DNA of 64,000 nt from positions 106,913 to 170,912 of the forward strand of contig NZ_LSRE01000049.1 in assembly GCF_001575205.1 (NCBI RefSeq). Direction: 5' to 3'. Positions 53,980-63,665 of this stretch are shown here, piece after piece. The position numbers and the translations under genes were made by a program. How positions within the stretch are numbered: the stretch's first letter is position 1; the number at the start of each line of letters is the position of its first letter. The notes beneath the pieces are model-generated. The model was given only the letters and a program-made list of their open reading frames with translations, ran no database searches and was not told the DNA's origin. The stretch is from Tsukamurella pseudospumae. GTDB taxonomy: Bacteria; Actinomycetota; Actinomycetes; Mycobacteriales; Mycobacteriaceae.

Positions 53980-54665
53980 GACGGAGCGGGGGCCGGGCGC
54001 ACAGCATCGTCGGGAATGCCCGACGGTGCGCCGCCCCTCGCCTCCGCGATCGCCGCGGCGAGGCGCCGGGGCTCGTCGACGGTCAGGTGAATACTCCTGG
54101 GCGCCGGTCGGACTCGCCCGTTGATGCGCACGGTCGTGTCGGGGGCCAGCGACAGCCGGAGGTTCGCCTCGCGCGTCGCGAGGGTGGCGTCGCCGTCACC
54201 GTCGACCTTCCACCCGGACCTGTCGAACGAGGGATACCGCCCCGCCTGCGCGGCGTCGATCGCCACGACGGGGACCGCGACCTCGGCGCCCAACCCGGTC
54301 CGGAGCCGCAGCATCCCGCTGTCGAGCGAGTGCGGCCGGGTGACCATGCCGGCGTACACCGCCACGATCATGACGACGGCGTAGACGTGGAGCCCCAGCG
54401 CGATCCACACCCACGGCGACGGCCCCAGCACGACGCGCAGGATCACGTCGACGACGGCGCCCTCAAGCGCGGTCATCGCCACTGCCACCCACAGGATGAT
54501 CACGACGTCGCGGTGATACGCGAAGAGCGTTCCCGCCGGGCGATCGCCGCGCAGTAGCCGGGCGATGGCCGACAACCCGCGGGGCACGGACAGCAGAACG
54601 GTCACGAGCCTCGTTGGAATCATCCGACCGAGCAGCGCCTCGGTGCGCCGCCACTCCCCACTCAT
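53976..54665 (-). CDS. Hypothetical membrane protein
   Basis: A 229-residue protein with two clear membrane helices (IILWVAVAMTALEGAVVDVI, about 57-76, and IALGLHVYAVVMIVAVYAGM, about 88-107) and a C-terminal beta-rich cytoplasmic or external domain. It contains no family motif I recognise. ATG 54665 overlaps the merR stop (ATGA), so the regulator and membrane protein are one operon. It overlaps the asnB stop by 4 bp at its own end. It may be the regulator's target or sensor partner; that is inference. Confidence 0.7.
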   Translation of the reverse strand: MSGEWRRTEALLGRMIPTRLVTVLLSVPRGLSAIARLLRGDRPAGTLFAYHRDVVIILWVAVAMTALEGAVVDVILRVVLGPSPWVWIALGLHVYAVVMIVAVYAGMVTRPHSLDSGMLRLRTGLGAEVAVPVVAIDAAQAGRYPSFDRSGWKVDGDGDATLATREANLRLSLAPDTTVRINGRVRPAPRSIHLTVDEPRRLAAAIAEARGGAPSGIPDDAVRPAPAPS

Positions 54666-55420
54666 GCCGACCGCCTCTCGGCGAGGCGCTGCACCATCAG
54701 CAGCCCGCAGCGCCGCTGCGCTTCGCACATCCAGTCCGCCGCCTCGAACCACCCCGCGACGTCGTCGACCGCGATCCGAGCCGGGCCCGACCTCTCGGAG
54801 ACTGCGAGGTGGATGCGGTCGGCCGCTGCCACGATGCGGTCGGCGACTGCCACGATCCGGGGATCGTCCGGCTCGGCATCCGCGAGCGCCTCGAAGTCGG
54901 CGGCGATGTCGCCGGACAGTGCGACAACCTCGGGATCGTCGAGCGCGGTCTCGTAGATCTCGACCGCGCCGGGGACGACGCCCGTGAGGACCTCCATCAT
55001 CGCCAACTCCACGCGCGCGGTTCCGGCGTACCCGGCGTAGGCCTCGGCGAGCCGGTCCGCAATCGCACCCACCCGGTTCGGCACGGGTCGCCCCGGCTCG
55101 GCGCGACGCATCTCAGCGAGCCGGTGTCTACGCTCCTCGATCGCCTCGGCCTGGCGCGCGAGGTCGGCGTCGAGTTCGGCGAGCAACTCGTCCAGGTCAC
55201 GGCCGCGCTCGTCCTCGTCGAGCACGTCGCCGATCTCGTCGAGCGACATCCCGAGCGCGACGAGCCGCCGGACCCGCAGCAGGAGCACGACGTCGTCGAG
55301 CGTGTACGTCCGGTAGCCGTTGGATTCCCGCGCGGGCTCGGGCAGGAGCCCGATCCGGTGGTAGTGCCGGACGGCGCGGGTCGATGTTCCGACGATGCGC
55401 GCGAGGTCTCCGATTCTCAT
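54662..55420 (-). CDS. MerR-family transcriptional regulator
   Basis: A 252-residue regulator. RIGDLARIVGTSTRAVRHYH is the winged helix-turn-helix, followed by IGLLPEPARESNGYRTYT. A dimerisation helix spans about 78-110. The C-terminal about 120 residues form a helical effector-binding region (TipAS-like in size), without metal-binding Cys pairs. Its own promoter has the 19-bp spacer and central palindrome typical of MerR activation, so it is probably autoregulated. The partner membrane gene follows. Confidence 0.9.
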   Translation of the reverse strand: MRIGDLARIVGTSTRAVRHYHRIGLLPEPARESNGYRTYTLDDVVLLLRVRRLVALGMSLDEIGDVLDEDERGRDLDELLAELDADLARQAEAIEERRHRLAEMRRAEPGRPVPNRVGAIADRLAEAYAGYAGTARVELAMMEVLTGVVPGAVEIYETALDDPEVVALSGDIAADFEALADAEPDDPRIVAVADRIVAAADRIHLAVSERSGPARIAVDDVAGWFEAADWMCEAQRRCGLLMVQRLAERRSA

Positions 55421-55445
55421 GACGCCTCCTTCTCCGTTCGGGAGA

Positions 55446-55476
55446 AGTACACACCTTGACGCCGCGACAAGGTCAA
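55446..55476 (-). promoter_or_regulatory. MerR-type promoter with 19-bp spacer
   Basis: Minus strand: -35 TTGACC (55471-55476), a 19-bp spacer, -10 TGTACT (55446-55451). The spacer holds the inverted repeat ACCTTG/CAAGGT (55453-55458 and 55468-55473). Over-long spacers with a central palindrome are the classic MerR operator layout. Confidence 0.8.
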
Positions 55477-55483
55477 GCGCGAC

Positions 55484-56140
55484 TCAGCGCAACAGCGTGA
55501 TCCACATGGCCGCGTAATGGCACAGGGCCGCGACCACGGTGGCGGCGTGGAAGAACTCGTGGTGCCCGAAGACACCCGGCCAGGGATTCGGCCAGCGCGT
55601 GGCGTAGAGGACCGCTCCCCCGCTGTACAGGACGCCACCGATCACGAGCAGGATCGCCGCGGTCCAACCGGCGCCGCGCACGAGATCGCCCGCGACCGCG
55701 ATCACCACCCAGCCGAGCGCGATGTACAGCGGCACGCCGACCCAGCGCGGCGCGTGCGGCCACAGCAGCTTGAGCGCGACACCGGCCACGGCCCCGCCCC
55801 ACACCACCGCCAGCACCCACCGGGCCACGGACGACGGCAGCGCCAGCACGGCGATCGGCGTGTAACTGCCGGCGATGAACACGAAGATCATGCAGTGATC
55901 GGCGCGCTTCATCCAGATCCGCTGCGCGTCGGTCCACGTCCCGCGGTGGTACGCGGCGCTGACCCCGAACACACCGAACACGGTGACGGCGTACACCAGC
56001 AGGGCGAACCCGGCGGCCGCCGAATGGAGGAACCCCGCCACCACGAGCGGGATACCGAACAGGACGGCGCCGAACGCCCCGAACTGGTGGATGACTCCAC
56101 GCAGCCGCGGCTTGACCTCAGGGACTCCGGCGATCGTCAT
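55484..56140 (-). CDS. trhA: TrhA/hemolysin III family membrane protein (PAQR)
   Basis: A 218-residue PAQR protein with seven hydrophobic helices. HQFGAFGAVLFGIPLVVAG opens it. SAAYHRGTWTD (about 60-70), MKRADHCMIFVFIAGSYTP (about 77-95) and FGHHEFFHAATVVAALCHY (about 193-211) carry the His/Asp/Ser residues that form the metal site of this family. The TrhA group affects membrane energetics and fluidity. Two palindromes lie right in front of the ATG, one covering the TATCGT -10 box, so a repressor probably controls it. Confidence 0.9.
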   Translation of the reverse strand: MTIAGVPEVKPRLRGVIHQFGAFGAVLFGIPLVVAGFLHSAAAGFALLVYAVTVFGVFGVSAAYHRGTWTDAQRIWMKRADHCMIFVFIAGSYTPIAVLALPSSVARWVLAVVWGGAVAGVALKLLWPHAPRWVGVPLYIALGWVVIAVAGDLVRGAGWTAAILLVIGGVLYSGGAVLYATRWPNPWPGVFGHHEFFHAATVVAALCHYAAMWITLLR

Positions 56141-56142
56141 GC

Positions 56143-56175
56143 AACCTACGATACCGTAGGTTACTTATCAGTAAC
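56143..56175 (-). promoter_or_regulatory. Two adjoining palindromes at the trhA start
   Basis: AACCTACG-atac-CGTAGGTT (56143-56162) ends 3 bases from the ATG and contains TATCGT, a -10 box 7 bases before it. GTTACT-tatc-AGTAAC (56160-56175) overlaps it by 3 bases. Both are perfect and have 4-base centres, as in TetR-family operators. No TetR gene is in the window. Confidence 0.65.
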
Positions 56176-56187
56176 AGAGAATGTGAG

Positions 56188-57267
<1,080 letters not shown>

Positions 57268-57615
57268 TCAGTTGAACGAGTCGCCGCAGGCGCAGGAGCC
57301 GGTCGCGTTCGGGTTGTCGATGGTGAAACCCTGCTTCTCGATCGAGTCGACGAAGTCGATCTTCGCGCCGATCAGGAACGGAACGCTCATCCGGTCCACG
57401 GACAGCTTCACGCCGCCGAACTCGGACAGCACGTCACCGTCGAGCGAACGGTCGTCGAAGTACAGCTGGTACCGCAGACCGGCGCAGCCGCCCGGCTGCA
57501 CCTCGATGCGCAGCGCCAGGTCGTCACGACCCTCCTGGTCCAGCAGTGCCTTCGCCTTCGAGGCGGCGGCCTCGGTCAGCACCACACCGGTGGTTTCGCT
57601 CTCAGCAGTAGTCAT
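57268..57615 (-). CDS. erpA: Iron-sulfur cluster insertion protein
   Basis: A 115-residue A-type carrier (Rv2204c position). The three cluster ligands are the Cys in QPGGCAGLRY (about residue 44) and the CAC pair in GSCACGDSFN at the C-terminus. It hands [4Fe-4S] or [2Fe-2S] clusters to target proteins, fitting a neighbourhood with a Rieske subunit. GAGGAG precedes the ATG by 5 bases. It is followed by the structured leader of adoK on the same strand, so read-through into adoK is possible. Confidence 0.95.
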   Translation of the reverse strand: MTTAESETTGVVLTEAAASKAKALLDQEGRDDLALRIEVQPGGCAGLRYQLYFDDRSLDGDVLSEFGGVKLSVDRMSVPFLIGAKIDFVDSIEKQGFTIDNPNATGSCACGDSFN

Positions 57616-57749
57616 AGGTTCTCCTCACAGACGCACGTCGGTGTCTGGTTCAACGGTACTCCCCCGGCCGACATTCCCCGTAGTCCCCATCACCCGCGTC
57701 CCTCCCCCGCATCACCGCCCGCCCGCCCCGATCGAATAGGCTGGAGGAT

Positions 57750-58433
57750 GTGAAACTCCCCTGGCAGAAGGCCGACGAATCGACCTCCGAGGCTGCCGAG
57801 TCCGTCGTCGACGAGAGCAGCGGCGACGACGCCGTCAATCTCGGTAAGCCCGTGCAGACCCCGGGCAAGGGCCGCCCCACTCCGAGCCGTCGCGAGGCGC
57901 AGGGCCGCAAGCGGGGCCCCGTCGCACCTGCACCGATGACGCGGGCGGAGGCCCGTACGCGGCGCAAGGAGCTCAAGAACTCCATGAGCAAGGAGGAGCG
58001 CAAGGCCGCCTCGGCTGAGCGCCGCACGCAGGCGAACGAGCGCCGCGAGCTCATGATGCAGGGCGACGATCGCTATCTCCCGATCCGCGACAAGGGCCCC
58101 GTCAAGGCCTACGTGCGCGATCTGATCGACGCGAAGCGCCACGTCTCCACCATGTTCATCCCGGTGGCGGTCGCGGTGATGGTCTTCATGTTCGTCACGG
58201 TCAACATGCCGCAGCTGGCCGGCATCCCGATGCTGCTCCTGCTGGCCATGGTCATCATCATGGGCGTCGAGGGCGTCCTCACCGGCCGCCGGATCAACAA
58301 CCGGGTCCGCGAGCGTTGGCCCGACACCACCGAGACCGGTTTCCGCCTCGGCTGGTACGCGTTCATGCGCACCACGCAGCTGCGTCGCATGCGCATCCCG
58401 CGGCCGCGCGTCAAGCCCGGCGACGCGGTCTAG
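57750..58433 (+). CDS. DUF3043 membrane protein
   Basis: A 227-residue DUF3043 protein (Rv2206 position). The N-terminal half is charged and probably disordered, with the conserved PTPSRREAQGRKRGP and a basic helix. KGPVKAYVRDLIDAKRH (about 117-133) leads into two membrane helices (about 138-160 and 160-180). The function is unknown. TAGGCT lies 7 bases before the GTG (leaderless). It lies 3 bp upstream of cobU-cobT, so it heads a cobalamin operon. Confidence 0.9.
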   Translation: MKLPWQKADESTSEAAESVVDESSGDDAVNLGKPVQTPGKGRPTPSRREAQGRKRGPVAPAPMTRAEARTRRKELKNSMSKEERKAASAERRTQANERRELMMQGDDRYLPIRDKGPVKAYVRDLIDAKRHVSTMFIPVAVAVMVFMFVTVNMPQLAGIPMLLLLAMVIIMGVEGVLTGRRINNRVRERWPDTTETGFRLGWYAFMRTTQLRRMRIPRPRVKPGDAV

Positions 58434-58436
58434 CCC

Positions 58437-60152
58437 GTGGCGCTCACCCTCGTTCTCGGCGGGGTCCGGTCGGGCAAGTCCGCGCGCGCCGAGCAGCTGA
58501 TCGGCACCGGTCCGGTCCGGTACATCGCGACCGCCCCGCGGCCCGACGGTGACCCGGACCTCGTCGCGCGCGTCGCCGCGCACCGCGAGCGCCGCCCGGC
58601 CTCGTGGGCGACCGTCGAGACCCAGGACCTGCGGTCCGTGCTGTCCGAGGGCTCGGCGCCCACGCTCGTCGACGACCTCGGCGGCTGGCTCGCGGCGCGC
58701 CTCGACGCCCTCGGCTGGGACACGCCCGAGAAGATGACGACGGAGCTCGACGGCCTCGTCGCCGCTGCCGCCGCCTACCCGGGCGACCTGGTCCTCGTCA
58801 GCCCCGAGGTGGGCCTGTCCGTCGTCCCGGCCACGCACGCGGGCCGCGTCTTCCAGGACCTCCTCGGCACGGTCAACGCGCGCCTCGCGGCGATCGCGGA
58901 CCGGGCCGAGCTCGTCGTGGCCGGGATCCCCGTCCCGCTCACGTCCCCCGCGCCCGACGGTGCACCCGTCCCCGGCTCCGCAGTCCCGGCCGCGGCGGGG
59001 GTCGCGGCCGCAGCGGGGGTCGCGGCCGCGGCGAACCTGACGAAGGCACCCGCGACGCCCGCGTTGCCGCCCGTCGAGCTCCCCCCATTCGATCCCGGCG
59101 CCGACCCGCTGGCCTTCCCCCAGCTCTCCCCGCCCGATCCGTTCGTCGGCCGGGAGGCACGCGACCGCCAGCTGGAGCTGACCAAGCCCGCGGGGTCGCT
59201 GGGCCGGATCGAGCACCTCGGCGAATGGATCACCGCGTGCCAGGGCGTGTGCCCGCCGAAGCAGTTCGAACGCGCGCGGATCGTGGTGTTCGCCGGCGAT
59301 CACGGCGTCGCAGCGGGCGGCGTCTCGGCGTACCCGCCGGAGGTCACGGCGCAGATGGTGGCGAACATCGCCGCCGGGGGCGCGGCGATCAACGTGCTGG
59401 CTGCGCAGGCCGGAGCCACGGTCCGGGTCGAGGACATCGCCGTCGCAGGCGACACGCGCGAGGACCTGAGCCGCAACAAGATCCGTCGCTCGTCGGGCGA
59501 CATCGCAGTCAACGACGCGATGTCCGACGAGGAGACGATCGCCGCGATCGCCGCCGGCCGGCGGATCGCCGACGAGGAGGTCGACTCGGGGGCGGATCTG
59601 CTCGTCCTCGGCGACATGGGCATCGGCAACACCACGCCCGCCGCGGTGCTCGTGGGCGCGCTCACCGACACCGAGCCGGTCCTGGTGGTCGGCCGCGGCA
59701 CCGGCATCGACGACAACGCCTGGATGCGCAAGGCCGCCGCGATCCGCGACGGCATGTACCGCGCGCGCCCGCACACCGGGAATCCGAAGGCGTTGCTGCG
59801 CACCGTCGCCGGGGCCGACCTGGCGGCGATGGCCGGGTTCCTCGCGCAGGCGGCAGTCCGCCGCACGCCGGTGATCCTCGACGGTGTCGTGGTCACGGCC
59901 GCCGCCCTGGTCGCCAACGATCTCGCGCCCGGCGCCGCGAGCTGGTGGACCGCGGGTCACCTCAGTCCCGAACCCGCACACGCGCTGGCGCTGCGCCGCC
60001 TCGACCTCGAGCCCCTCCTCGACCTGGGCCTGCGCCTCGGCGAGGGCAGCGGTGCCGCCCTCGCGCTGCCGCTGGTCCGGTCGGCGGTCGCCGTCCTCGG
60101 CGAGATGGCGACCTTCGACTCCGCCGGGGTCTCCGGGAAGTCCGCGGACTGA
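58437..60152 (+). CDS. cobT: CobU-CobT fusion (nucleotide-loop assembly)
   Basis: A 571-residue fusion. Residues 1-175 are CobU, adenosylcobinamide kinase/guanylyltransferase, with Walker [10 protein letters not shown] (about 8) and the guanylated His in HRERRPASW (about 48). An Ala/Pro linker with a GVAAAA repeat (about 180-205) joins CobT (about 215-571), which makes alpha-ribazole phosphate from dimethylbenzimidazole. CobT landmarks are [18 protein letters not shown] (about 283) and [13 protein letters not shown] (about 390). CobS, which joins both products, follows after 14 bp. Confidence 0.93.
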   Translation: MALTLVLGGVRSGKSARAEQLIGTGPVRYIATAPRPDGDPDLVARVAAHRERRPASWATVETQDLRSVLSEGSAPTLVDDLGGWLAARLDALGWDTPEKMTTELDGLVAAAAAYPGDLVLVSPEVGLSVVPATHAGRVFQDLLGTVNARLAAIADRAELVVAGIPVPLTSPAPDGAPVPGSAVPAAAGVAAAAGVAAAANLTKAPATPALPPVELPPFDPGADPLAFPQLSPPDPFVGREARDRQLELTKPAGSLGRIEHLGEWITACQGVCPPKQFERARIVVFAGDHGVAAGGVSAYPPEVTAQMVANIAAGGAAINVLAAQAGATVRVEDIAVAGDTREDLSRNKIRRSSGDIAVNDAMSDEETIAAIAAGRRIADEEVDSGADLLVLGDMGIGNTTPAAVLVGALTDTEPVLVVGRGTGIDDNAWMRKAAAIRDGMYRARPHTGNPKALLRTVAGADLAAMAGFLAQAAVRRTPVILDGVVVTAAALVANDLAPGAASWWTAGHLSPEPAHALALRRLDLEPLLDLGLRLGEGSGAALALPLVRSAVAVLGEMATFDSAGVSGKSAD

Positions 60153-60166
60153 CGTGGCGCGTTGAC

Positions 60167-60922
60167 GTGCGGCACCTGACCGCCGCGCTCGCCTGGATGA
60201 CGGTGCTGCCCGTGCCCGCCTCGCTGCAGCCGACTCCCGTGACCAGGGACGACGGTGCCCGCATCATCACGCGGGTACCACTTGCGGGAGCGGTGGTCGG
60301 GGCCGTCGTGGTGTCGGTGGCGTGGGCCGCGCACGCCGCGGGCCTTCCGACGGTGCTCGTCGGCGCCCTCGCCGTCGGCGCCGCGGCGCTGTTCACACGC
60401 GGGATGCACCTGGACGGGTTCGCCGACTGCGTCGACGGTCTCGGCAGCTACGGCCCGCCCGAACGCGCGCGGGAGATCATGCGCCAGGGCACCGTCGGCC
60501 CGTTCGGCGCCGCGGCGCTGGCACTCCTGCTCATCGCGGAGACCGCGGCGGTCGGGGCCCTCGCGGAGCGCGGCCTGTGGCTCGCGATCGGTGTCGCCGT
60601 GGGCGCCGCCCGTGTCGCCGCGGTCCTCGGCTGCAGGAGGGGCTGGGCACCGTCGAACCCCGACGGTTTCGGGGCGCTGACCGCGGGCACGCAGCGGCAT
60701 GCGGCCCAGGGCTTCTGGCTCGTCGCCGCCCTCGCCCTCGCCGTCCCGACGGTGCCCGGCCTCCCCTGGCAGGGCCCGGTCGCCGTCGCAGTCGCGCTCG
60801 CCGCCTCTGTCCTCGCGATGCAGCACTGCGTGCGCCGATTCGGTGGCGTCAGCGGCGATGTCCTCGGCTTCGGCATCGAGATCGCGACGGTGCTGGCACT
60901 CATCGGTCTCTGCGTGGCCTGA
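60167..60922 (+). CDS. cobS: Cobalamin synthase
   Basis: A 251-residue membrane enzyme that joins adenosyl-GDP-cobinamide and alpha-ribazole phosphate. RGMHLDGFADCVDGLG (about 79-94) carries the conserved acidic Mg site. About six hydrophobic helices follow. GTG 60167 starts VRHLTAALAWMTVLPVP, the usual CobS beginning. There is no strong ribosome site, but it lies 14 bp after the fusion gene and is likely coupled to it. DUF3043-cobUT-cobS form the last steps of B12 assembly. Confidence 0.94.
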   Translation: MRHLTAALAWMTVLPVPASLQPTPVTRDDGARIITRVPLAGAVVGAVVVSVAWAAHAAGLPTVLVGALAVGAAALFTRGMHLDGFADCVDGLGSYGPPERAREIMRQGTVGPFGAAALALLLIAETAAVGALAERGLWLAIGVAVGAARVAAVLGCRRGWAPSNPDGFGALTAGTQRHAAQGFWLVAALALAVPTVPGLPWQGPVAVAVALAASVLAMQHCVRRFGGVSGDVLGFGIEIATVLALIGLCVA

Positions 60923-60960
60923 TCCGAACACGCGGACAAGAACAGCGGCTAACTTGGTTG

Positions 60961-61006
60961 TTGACTCCACTGACGAGGCGGAATAGATTCGACAACGACA
61001 GTTGTC
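60961..61006 (+). promoter_or_regulatory. Promoter with downstream palindrome
   Basis: TTGACT (60961-60966), a 17-bp spacer and TAGATT (60984-60989) make the best sigma-70-like promoter in the window. GACAAC-gaca-GTTGTC (60991-61006) is a perfect palindrome over the expected transcription start, so a repressor bound there would block it. Confidence 0.75.
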
Positions 61007-61028
61007 ACCGATGATCCGTGAGGCCGAG

Positions 61029-62240
61029 ATGACCGCAGCAGCACCGACCCAGGTCCCCGCGCGGCACCCCTCGTCCCCGCGGCGCGTGCCGCCCGGCATC
61101 AAGATGGTCAGCCGCTTCCTCCGCCTCCCCGAGCCCACGCCCGCGGAGTTCCGCCGGTTCGGCGAGCTGCTCACCGTCGGTGACGAGCAGATGGATCAGC
61201 TGGTCGACTGGATCTACGAGGACCGCGACGCCCGCAAGCCCCTCTTCGAGCGCGCCCTGAACGACGGGATCGCGACGGTGCCCGAGGCACCGTCGGAGAT
61301 CCGGGAGTTCTTCGAGGAGATGGAGACGATCCCCGACTGGGTCGACTGGGACAAGATCCTCCTGGGCGGGCAGCTCATGCGCAGCGGCGGCGCGGACGGC
61401 TTCTCGGTCGCGCGCGACGTCGCTCTCATGGGCGGATACCTGTTCTCGGGCTTCAACCAGACGCTGCTGCGCACGGGTGCGCTCGAGAAGGGCTCGAACA
61501 AGCGGTTCGCGGAGACCTCGCAGTGGGCACTCGACGTGATCGTGCCCGACGGTCTGCGCCCCGGCGGCGTCGGTTACCGCTCCACGCTGCACGTCCGGTT
61601 CATCCACTCGATGGTGCGCCGGCACGTGACGGCAATGCCCGACTGGGACTCCGAAGCGCACGGCCTGCCGATCAACCAGACGGACATGGCGGCGACATTG
61701 GTCGGCGCCCTCATCGCGCCCGTCGCCACCGGCATGGGCCTGGGCATGCTCGCCGCCCCGCGCGAGTACGAGGCCGCGGCGCACCTGACGCGGTACGTCG
61801 GCCGGCTCATGGGAGTGCACGACGACTTCCTGCCCCACAGCTACCGCGACAGCCTGCGCATCCTGTTCCAGACCTCCCGCGCCCTATCCACGCCGGACGA
61901 GACGAGCCGGGCCCTCGCGCAGCCGATGGCCGACGATCCGATGGCGTGGAACTACCGGCACCTCAGCGGGATCCGCCGCCGCATCGCCCGCTCGCAACAC
62001 CTGTCCATCGCGACCGCCTACCTCGGCACGGCGGCGATGAAGGAGCTCGGCGTCCCGTCGGCCCTCCCCTGGTACCCGGCCCTCCGGATCCCGTACCACC
62101 TGGTCGAGTCCGTGTTCAACCAACTCCCCGGCGGCCGCGAGCGGGCCGCCCGCCGCGGCGACGTCAGCCAGGCGAGGTTCATGCGCACCCTCGGCGAGGA
62201 CGCCGACATCGGCCACTCGGCGCAGCACGTCACGTCCTGA
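61029..62240 (+). CDS. MpaB/Lcp-type oxygenase (DUF2236)
   Basis: A 403-residue protein of the DUF2236 group, which includes latex-clearing protein and MpaB-type oxygenases. RSTLHVRFIHSMVRRH (about 187-202) carries the conserved Arg/Thr/His cluster that binds heme in Lcp. NQTDMAATLVGALIAPVATG follows. I see no Tat or Sec signal, so unlike Lcp it is probably cytoplasmic or membrane-associated. ATG 61029 with GAGG 5 bases upstream gives a short leader; ATG 61011 is possible. The substrate is unknown. Confidence 0.8.
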   Translation: MTAAAPTQVPARHPSSPRRVPPGIKMVSRFLRLPEPTPAEFRRFGELLTVGDEQMDQLVDWIYEDRDARKPLFERALNDGIATVPEAPSEIREFFEEMETIPDWVDWDKILLGGQLMRSGGADGFSVARDVALMGGYLFSGFNQTLLRTGALEKGSNKRFAETSQWALDVIVPDGLRPGGVGYRSTLHVRFIHSMVRRHVTAMPDWDSEAHGLPINQTDMAATLVGALIAPVATGMGLGMLAAPREYEAAAHLTRYVGRLMGVHDDFLPHSYRDSLRILFQTSRALSTPDETSRALAQPMADDPMAWNYRHLSGIRRRIARSQHLSIATAYLGTAAMKELGVPSALPWYPALRIPYHLVESVFNQLPGGRERAARRGDVSQARFMRTLGEDADIGHSAQHVTS

Positions 62241-62289
62241 TCAACCGGGCGACAAGGCGCCGCCAACCGTCGCGCGGGAGCCTCGCGTC

Positions 62290-62730
62290 ATGACCTACGA
62301 CGATGCCGAGTGGCACCAGGAGACCGTCGACGAGCTCGGCCTTCCCGAGGACAACGCCGCCACGCACATCGGGATCTTCTACGCCTGGATGCGGGCGCAC
62401 GATCTCGCGAGCGGCACCACGCTGTGGCACGGAGTACCGGAGCCGGTCCCGGATCCGCACCTCGACCTGCTCGACGACCGCAAGCTGACGCCTGGTGCGT
62501 ATCTAGTGCAGCACATGGTGGGCCAGTTCGACTCCGGCGCCTTCACCGACGAGGGGAACGCCTTCACCGACGCCTCGTACTCCGCGTACCTGGACGCGTA
62601 TTCGACGGTGCCGGAGGTCGCCGGGTACGACTCCACCTACGCCGCGCCGGACACCTGGCAGTTGTACGACGCGGTAGCACCCACCATCGACGCCCTCTAC
62701 GCCCGATGGAAGTCGGGCGTCGCCAGGTAG
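62290..62730 (+). CDS. DUF7832-like small acidic protein
   Basis: A 146-residue acidic protein. The start MTYDDAEWHQETVDELGLPE and ATHIGIFYAWMRAHDLASG resemble a family of small actinobacterial proteins of unknown function, often found with SMI1/KNR4 or immunity-type genes. Aromatic residues are frequent and there is no signal peptide. GGGAG lies 9 bases before the ATG. The final TAG is also the first half of the -10 box of the next gene. No function is known. Confidence 0.72.
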   Translation: MTYDDAEWHQETVDELGLPEDNAATHIGIFYAWMRAHDLASGTTLWHGVPEPVPDPHLDLLDDRKLTPGAYLVQHMVGQFDSGAFTDEGNAFTDASYSAYLDAYSTVPEVAGYDSTYAAPDTWQLYDAVAPTIDALYARWKSGVAR

Positions 62731-62740
62731 CGTGGCGGCC

Positions 62741-63400
62741 ATGGATCCACTTATCGACAAACTCGATGCAACATTGGCAACCAACTACCCTGAGTACCAC
62801 TCAGCTCTGGGGCCGGGATCGCCCACGGAGGACATCGACGAACTCGAGCGCGTCCTCGGCCTGCCTCTGCCTCCCCTCTACCGCGACTTCCTCGCCTGGC
62901 GCGGCCCCAGCCCCGACGGCGCAACCGTCGAGGCGGGCAGCCTGATCTACAACCAGGACCTGATGACCGCTCGTGAGGTCATCCGCACGATCACGATGAT
63001 GCGAGAACTCCGCGCAGCGGACCCCAGTTGGGTCACCTCAGCGTGGTGGGGCGAGAACTACCTCCCCATCCTCGACAACCATGCCGGCGACAACATCTGT
63101 ATCGACGTGACCGGCGAGGCGCTCCTCAAAGAGACCCGCTGGAACGAGGCCACCCGCAGCTGGGACCATGTCCAGGACTGGCCGAGCACCGCCGGGCAGG
63201 TCATCGACTTCACACACGACGCCGAATTCCGCGAGATTCAAGCCCCGGACTTCGCCTCCTGGATCGCAGCGATCACAGCCGTTTTCGAGGACAAGCGGTT
63301 CGAGACCCACCAGGCCACGTACAGCGGAACTCCCTACATCGGCTTCGACGACGACGCGGAAGATCACGTCTGTCGACGACGGCTGAATACTGAGCAGTGA
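62741..63400 (+). CDS. SMI1/KNR4 protein, 3' end replaced by an IS
   Basis: A 219-codon frame with a SMI1/KNR4 core: ELERVLGLPLPPLYRDFLAW (about 36-55), PDGATVEAGSLIYN and WWGENYLPILDNHAGDNICI (about 104-123). Such proteins often serve as immunity partners of secreted toxins. Codon 211 starts exactly at the left end of the IS21-type element (63371), so the last nine residues, CRRRLNTEQ, and the stop come from the IS. The original C-terminus is lost or lies beyond the element. TAGCGT lies 7 bases before the ATG (leaderless). Confidence 0.8.
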   Translation: MDPLIDKLDATLATNYPEYHSALGPGSPTEDIDELERVLGLPLPPLYRDFLAWRGPSPDGATVEAGSLIYNQDLMTAREVIRTITMMRELRAADPSWVTSAWWGENYLPILDNHAGDNICIDVTGEALLKETRWNEATRSWDHVQDWPSTAGQVIDFTHDAEFREIQAPDFASWIAAITAVFEDKRFETHQATYSGTPYIGFDDDAEDHVCRRRLNTEQ

Positions 63401-63501
63401 TCGACGGGCGAAAGTTGAGCAGCCCGGTTACCTGTTGAGGGGTGATCACTGTGGAGGACTGGGCGGAGATCCGCCGGTTGCACTATTCGGAAGGGCTGCC
63501 G
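63371..63501 (+). mobile_element. IS21-family left end (element A, interrupted)
   Basis: The sequence starts TGTCGACGACGG and contains two imperfect tandem 25-bp repeats (63373-63397 and 63398-63422, about 17 of 25 alike), each ending GAGCAG. Multiple terminal repeats starting with TG are typical of IS21 elements. Its istA begins at 63442 but is cut after 20 codons by a second element. Confidence 0.7.
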
Positions 63502-63504
63502 TGA
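63442..63504 (+). pseudogene. istA 5' fragment of element A
   Basis: A 20-codon frame reads VITVEDWAEIRRLHYSEGLP then stops. It is the typical first part of an actinobacterial IS21 IstA (ITVEDWAEIRRL...). The rest is missing because element B begins at about 63502. It cannot be functional. Confidence 0.75.
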
Positions 63505-63574
63505 CTGCGCTCGTTGATTCTCCCCAGTTCTGCTAACTGAATCTCCCCACTTGTGTGCACCCGCCAAGTAATGG

Positions 63575-63638
63575 GCGGGGCCTCCCCGTGATGCTGGTGG
63601 TCTCTGACCACGCACCAGCCCTTCGAGGGAGGCCCCGC
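63575..63638 (+). repeat. IS-borne hairpin upstream of istA
   Basis: GCGGGGCCTCCC (63575-63586) pairs perfectly with 63627-63638. Inside, GCTGGTG (63593-63599) pairs with CACCAGC (63613-63619). It lies between the IS end and the transposase and could block transcription entering from outside. Confidence 0.65.
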
Positions 63639-63665
63639 TCGTTCATGCTCACACAAGGAGAGACC

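Noticed and set aside
58985..59040. Frameshift between CobU and CobT
   Set aside because: The frame is open throughout, both domains are complete, and the Ala-rich linker is in frame, so this is a true fusion.
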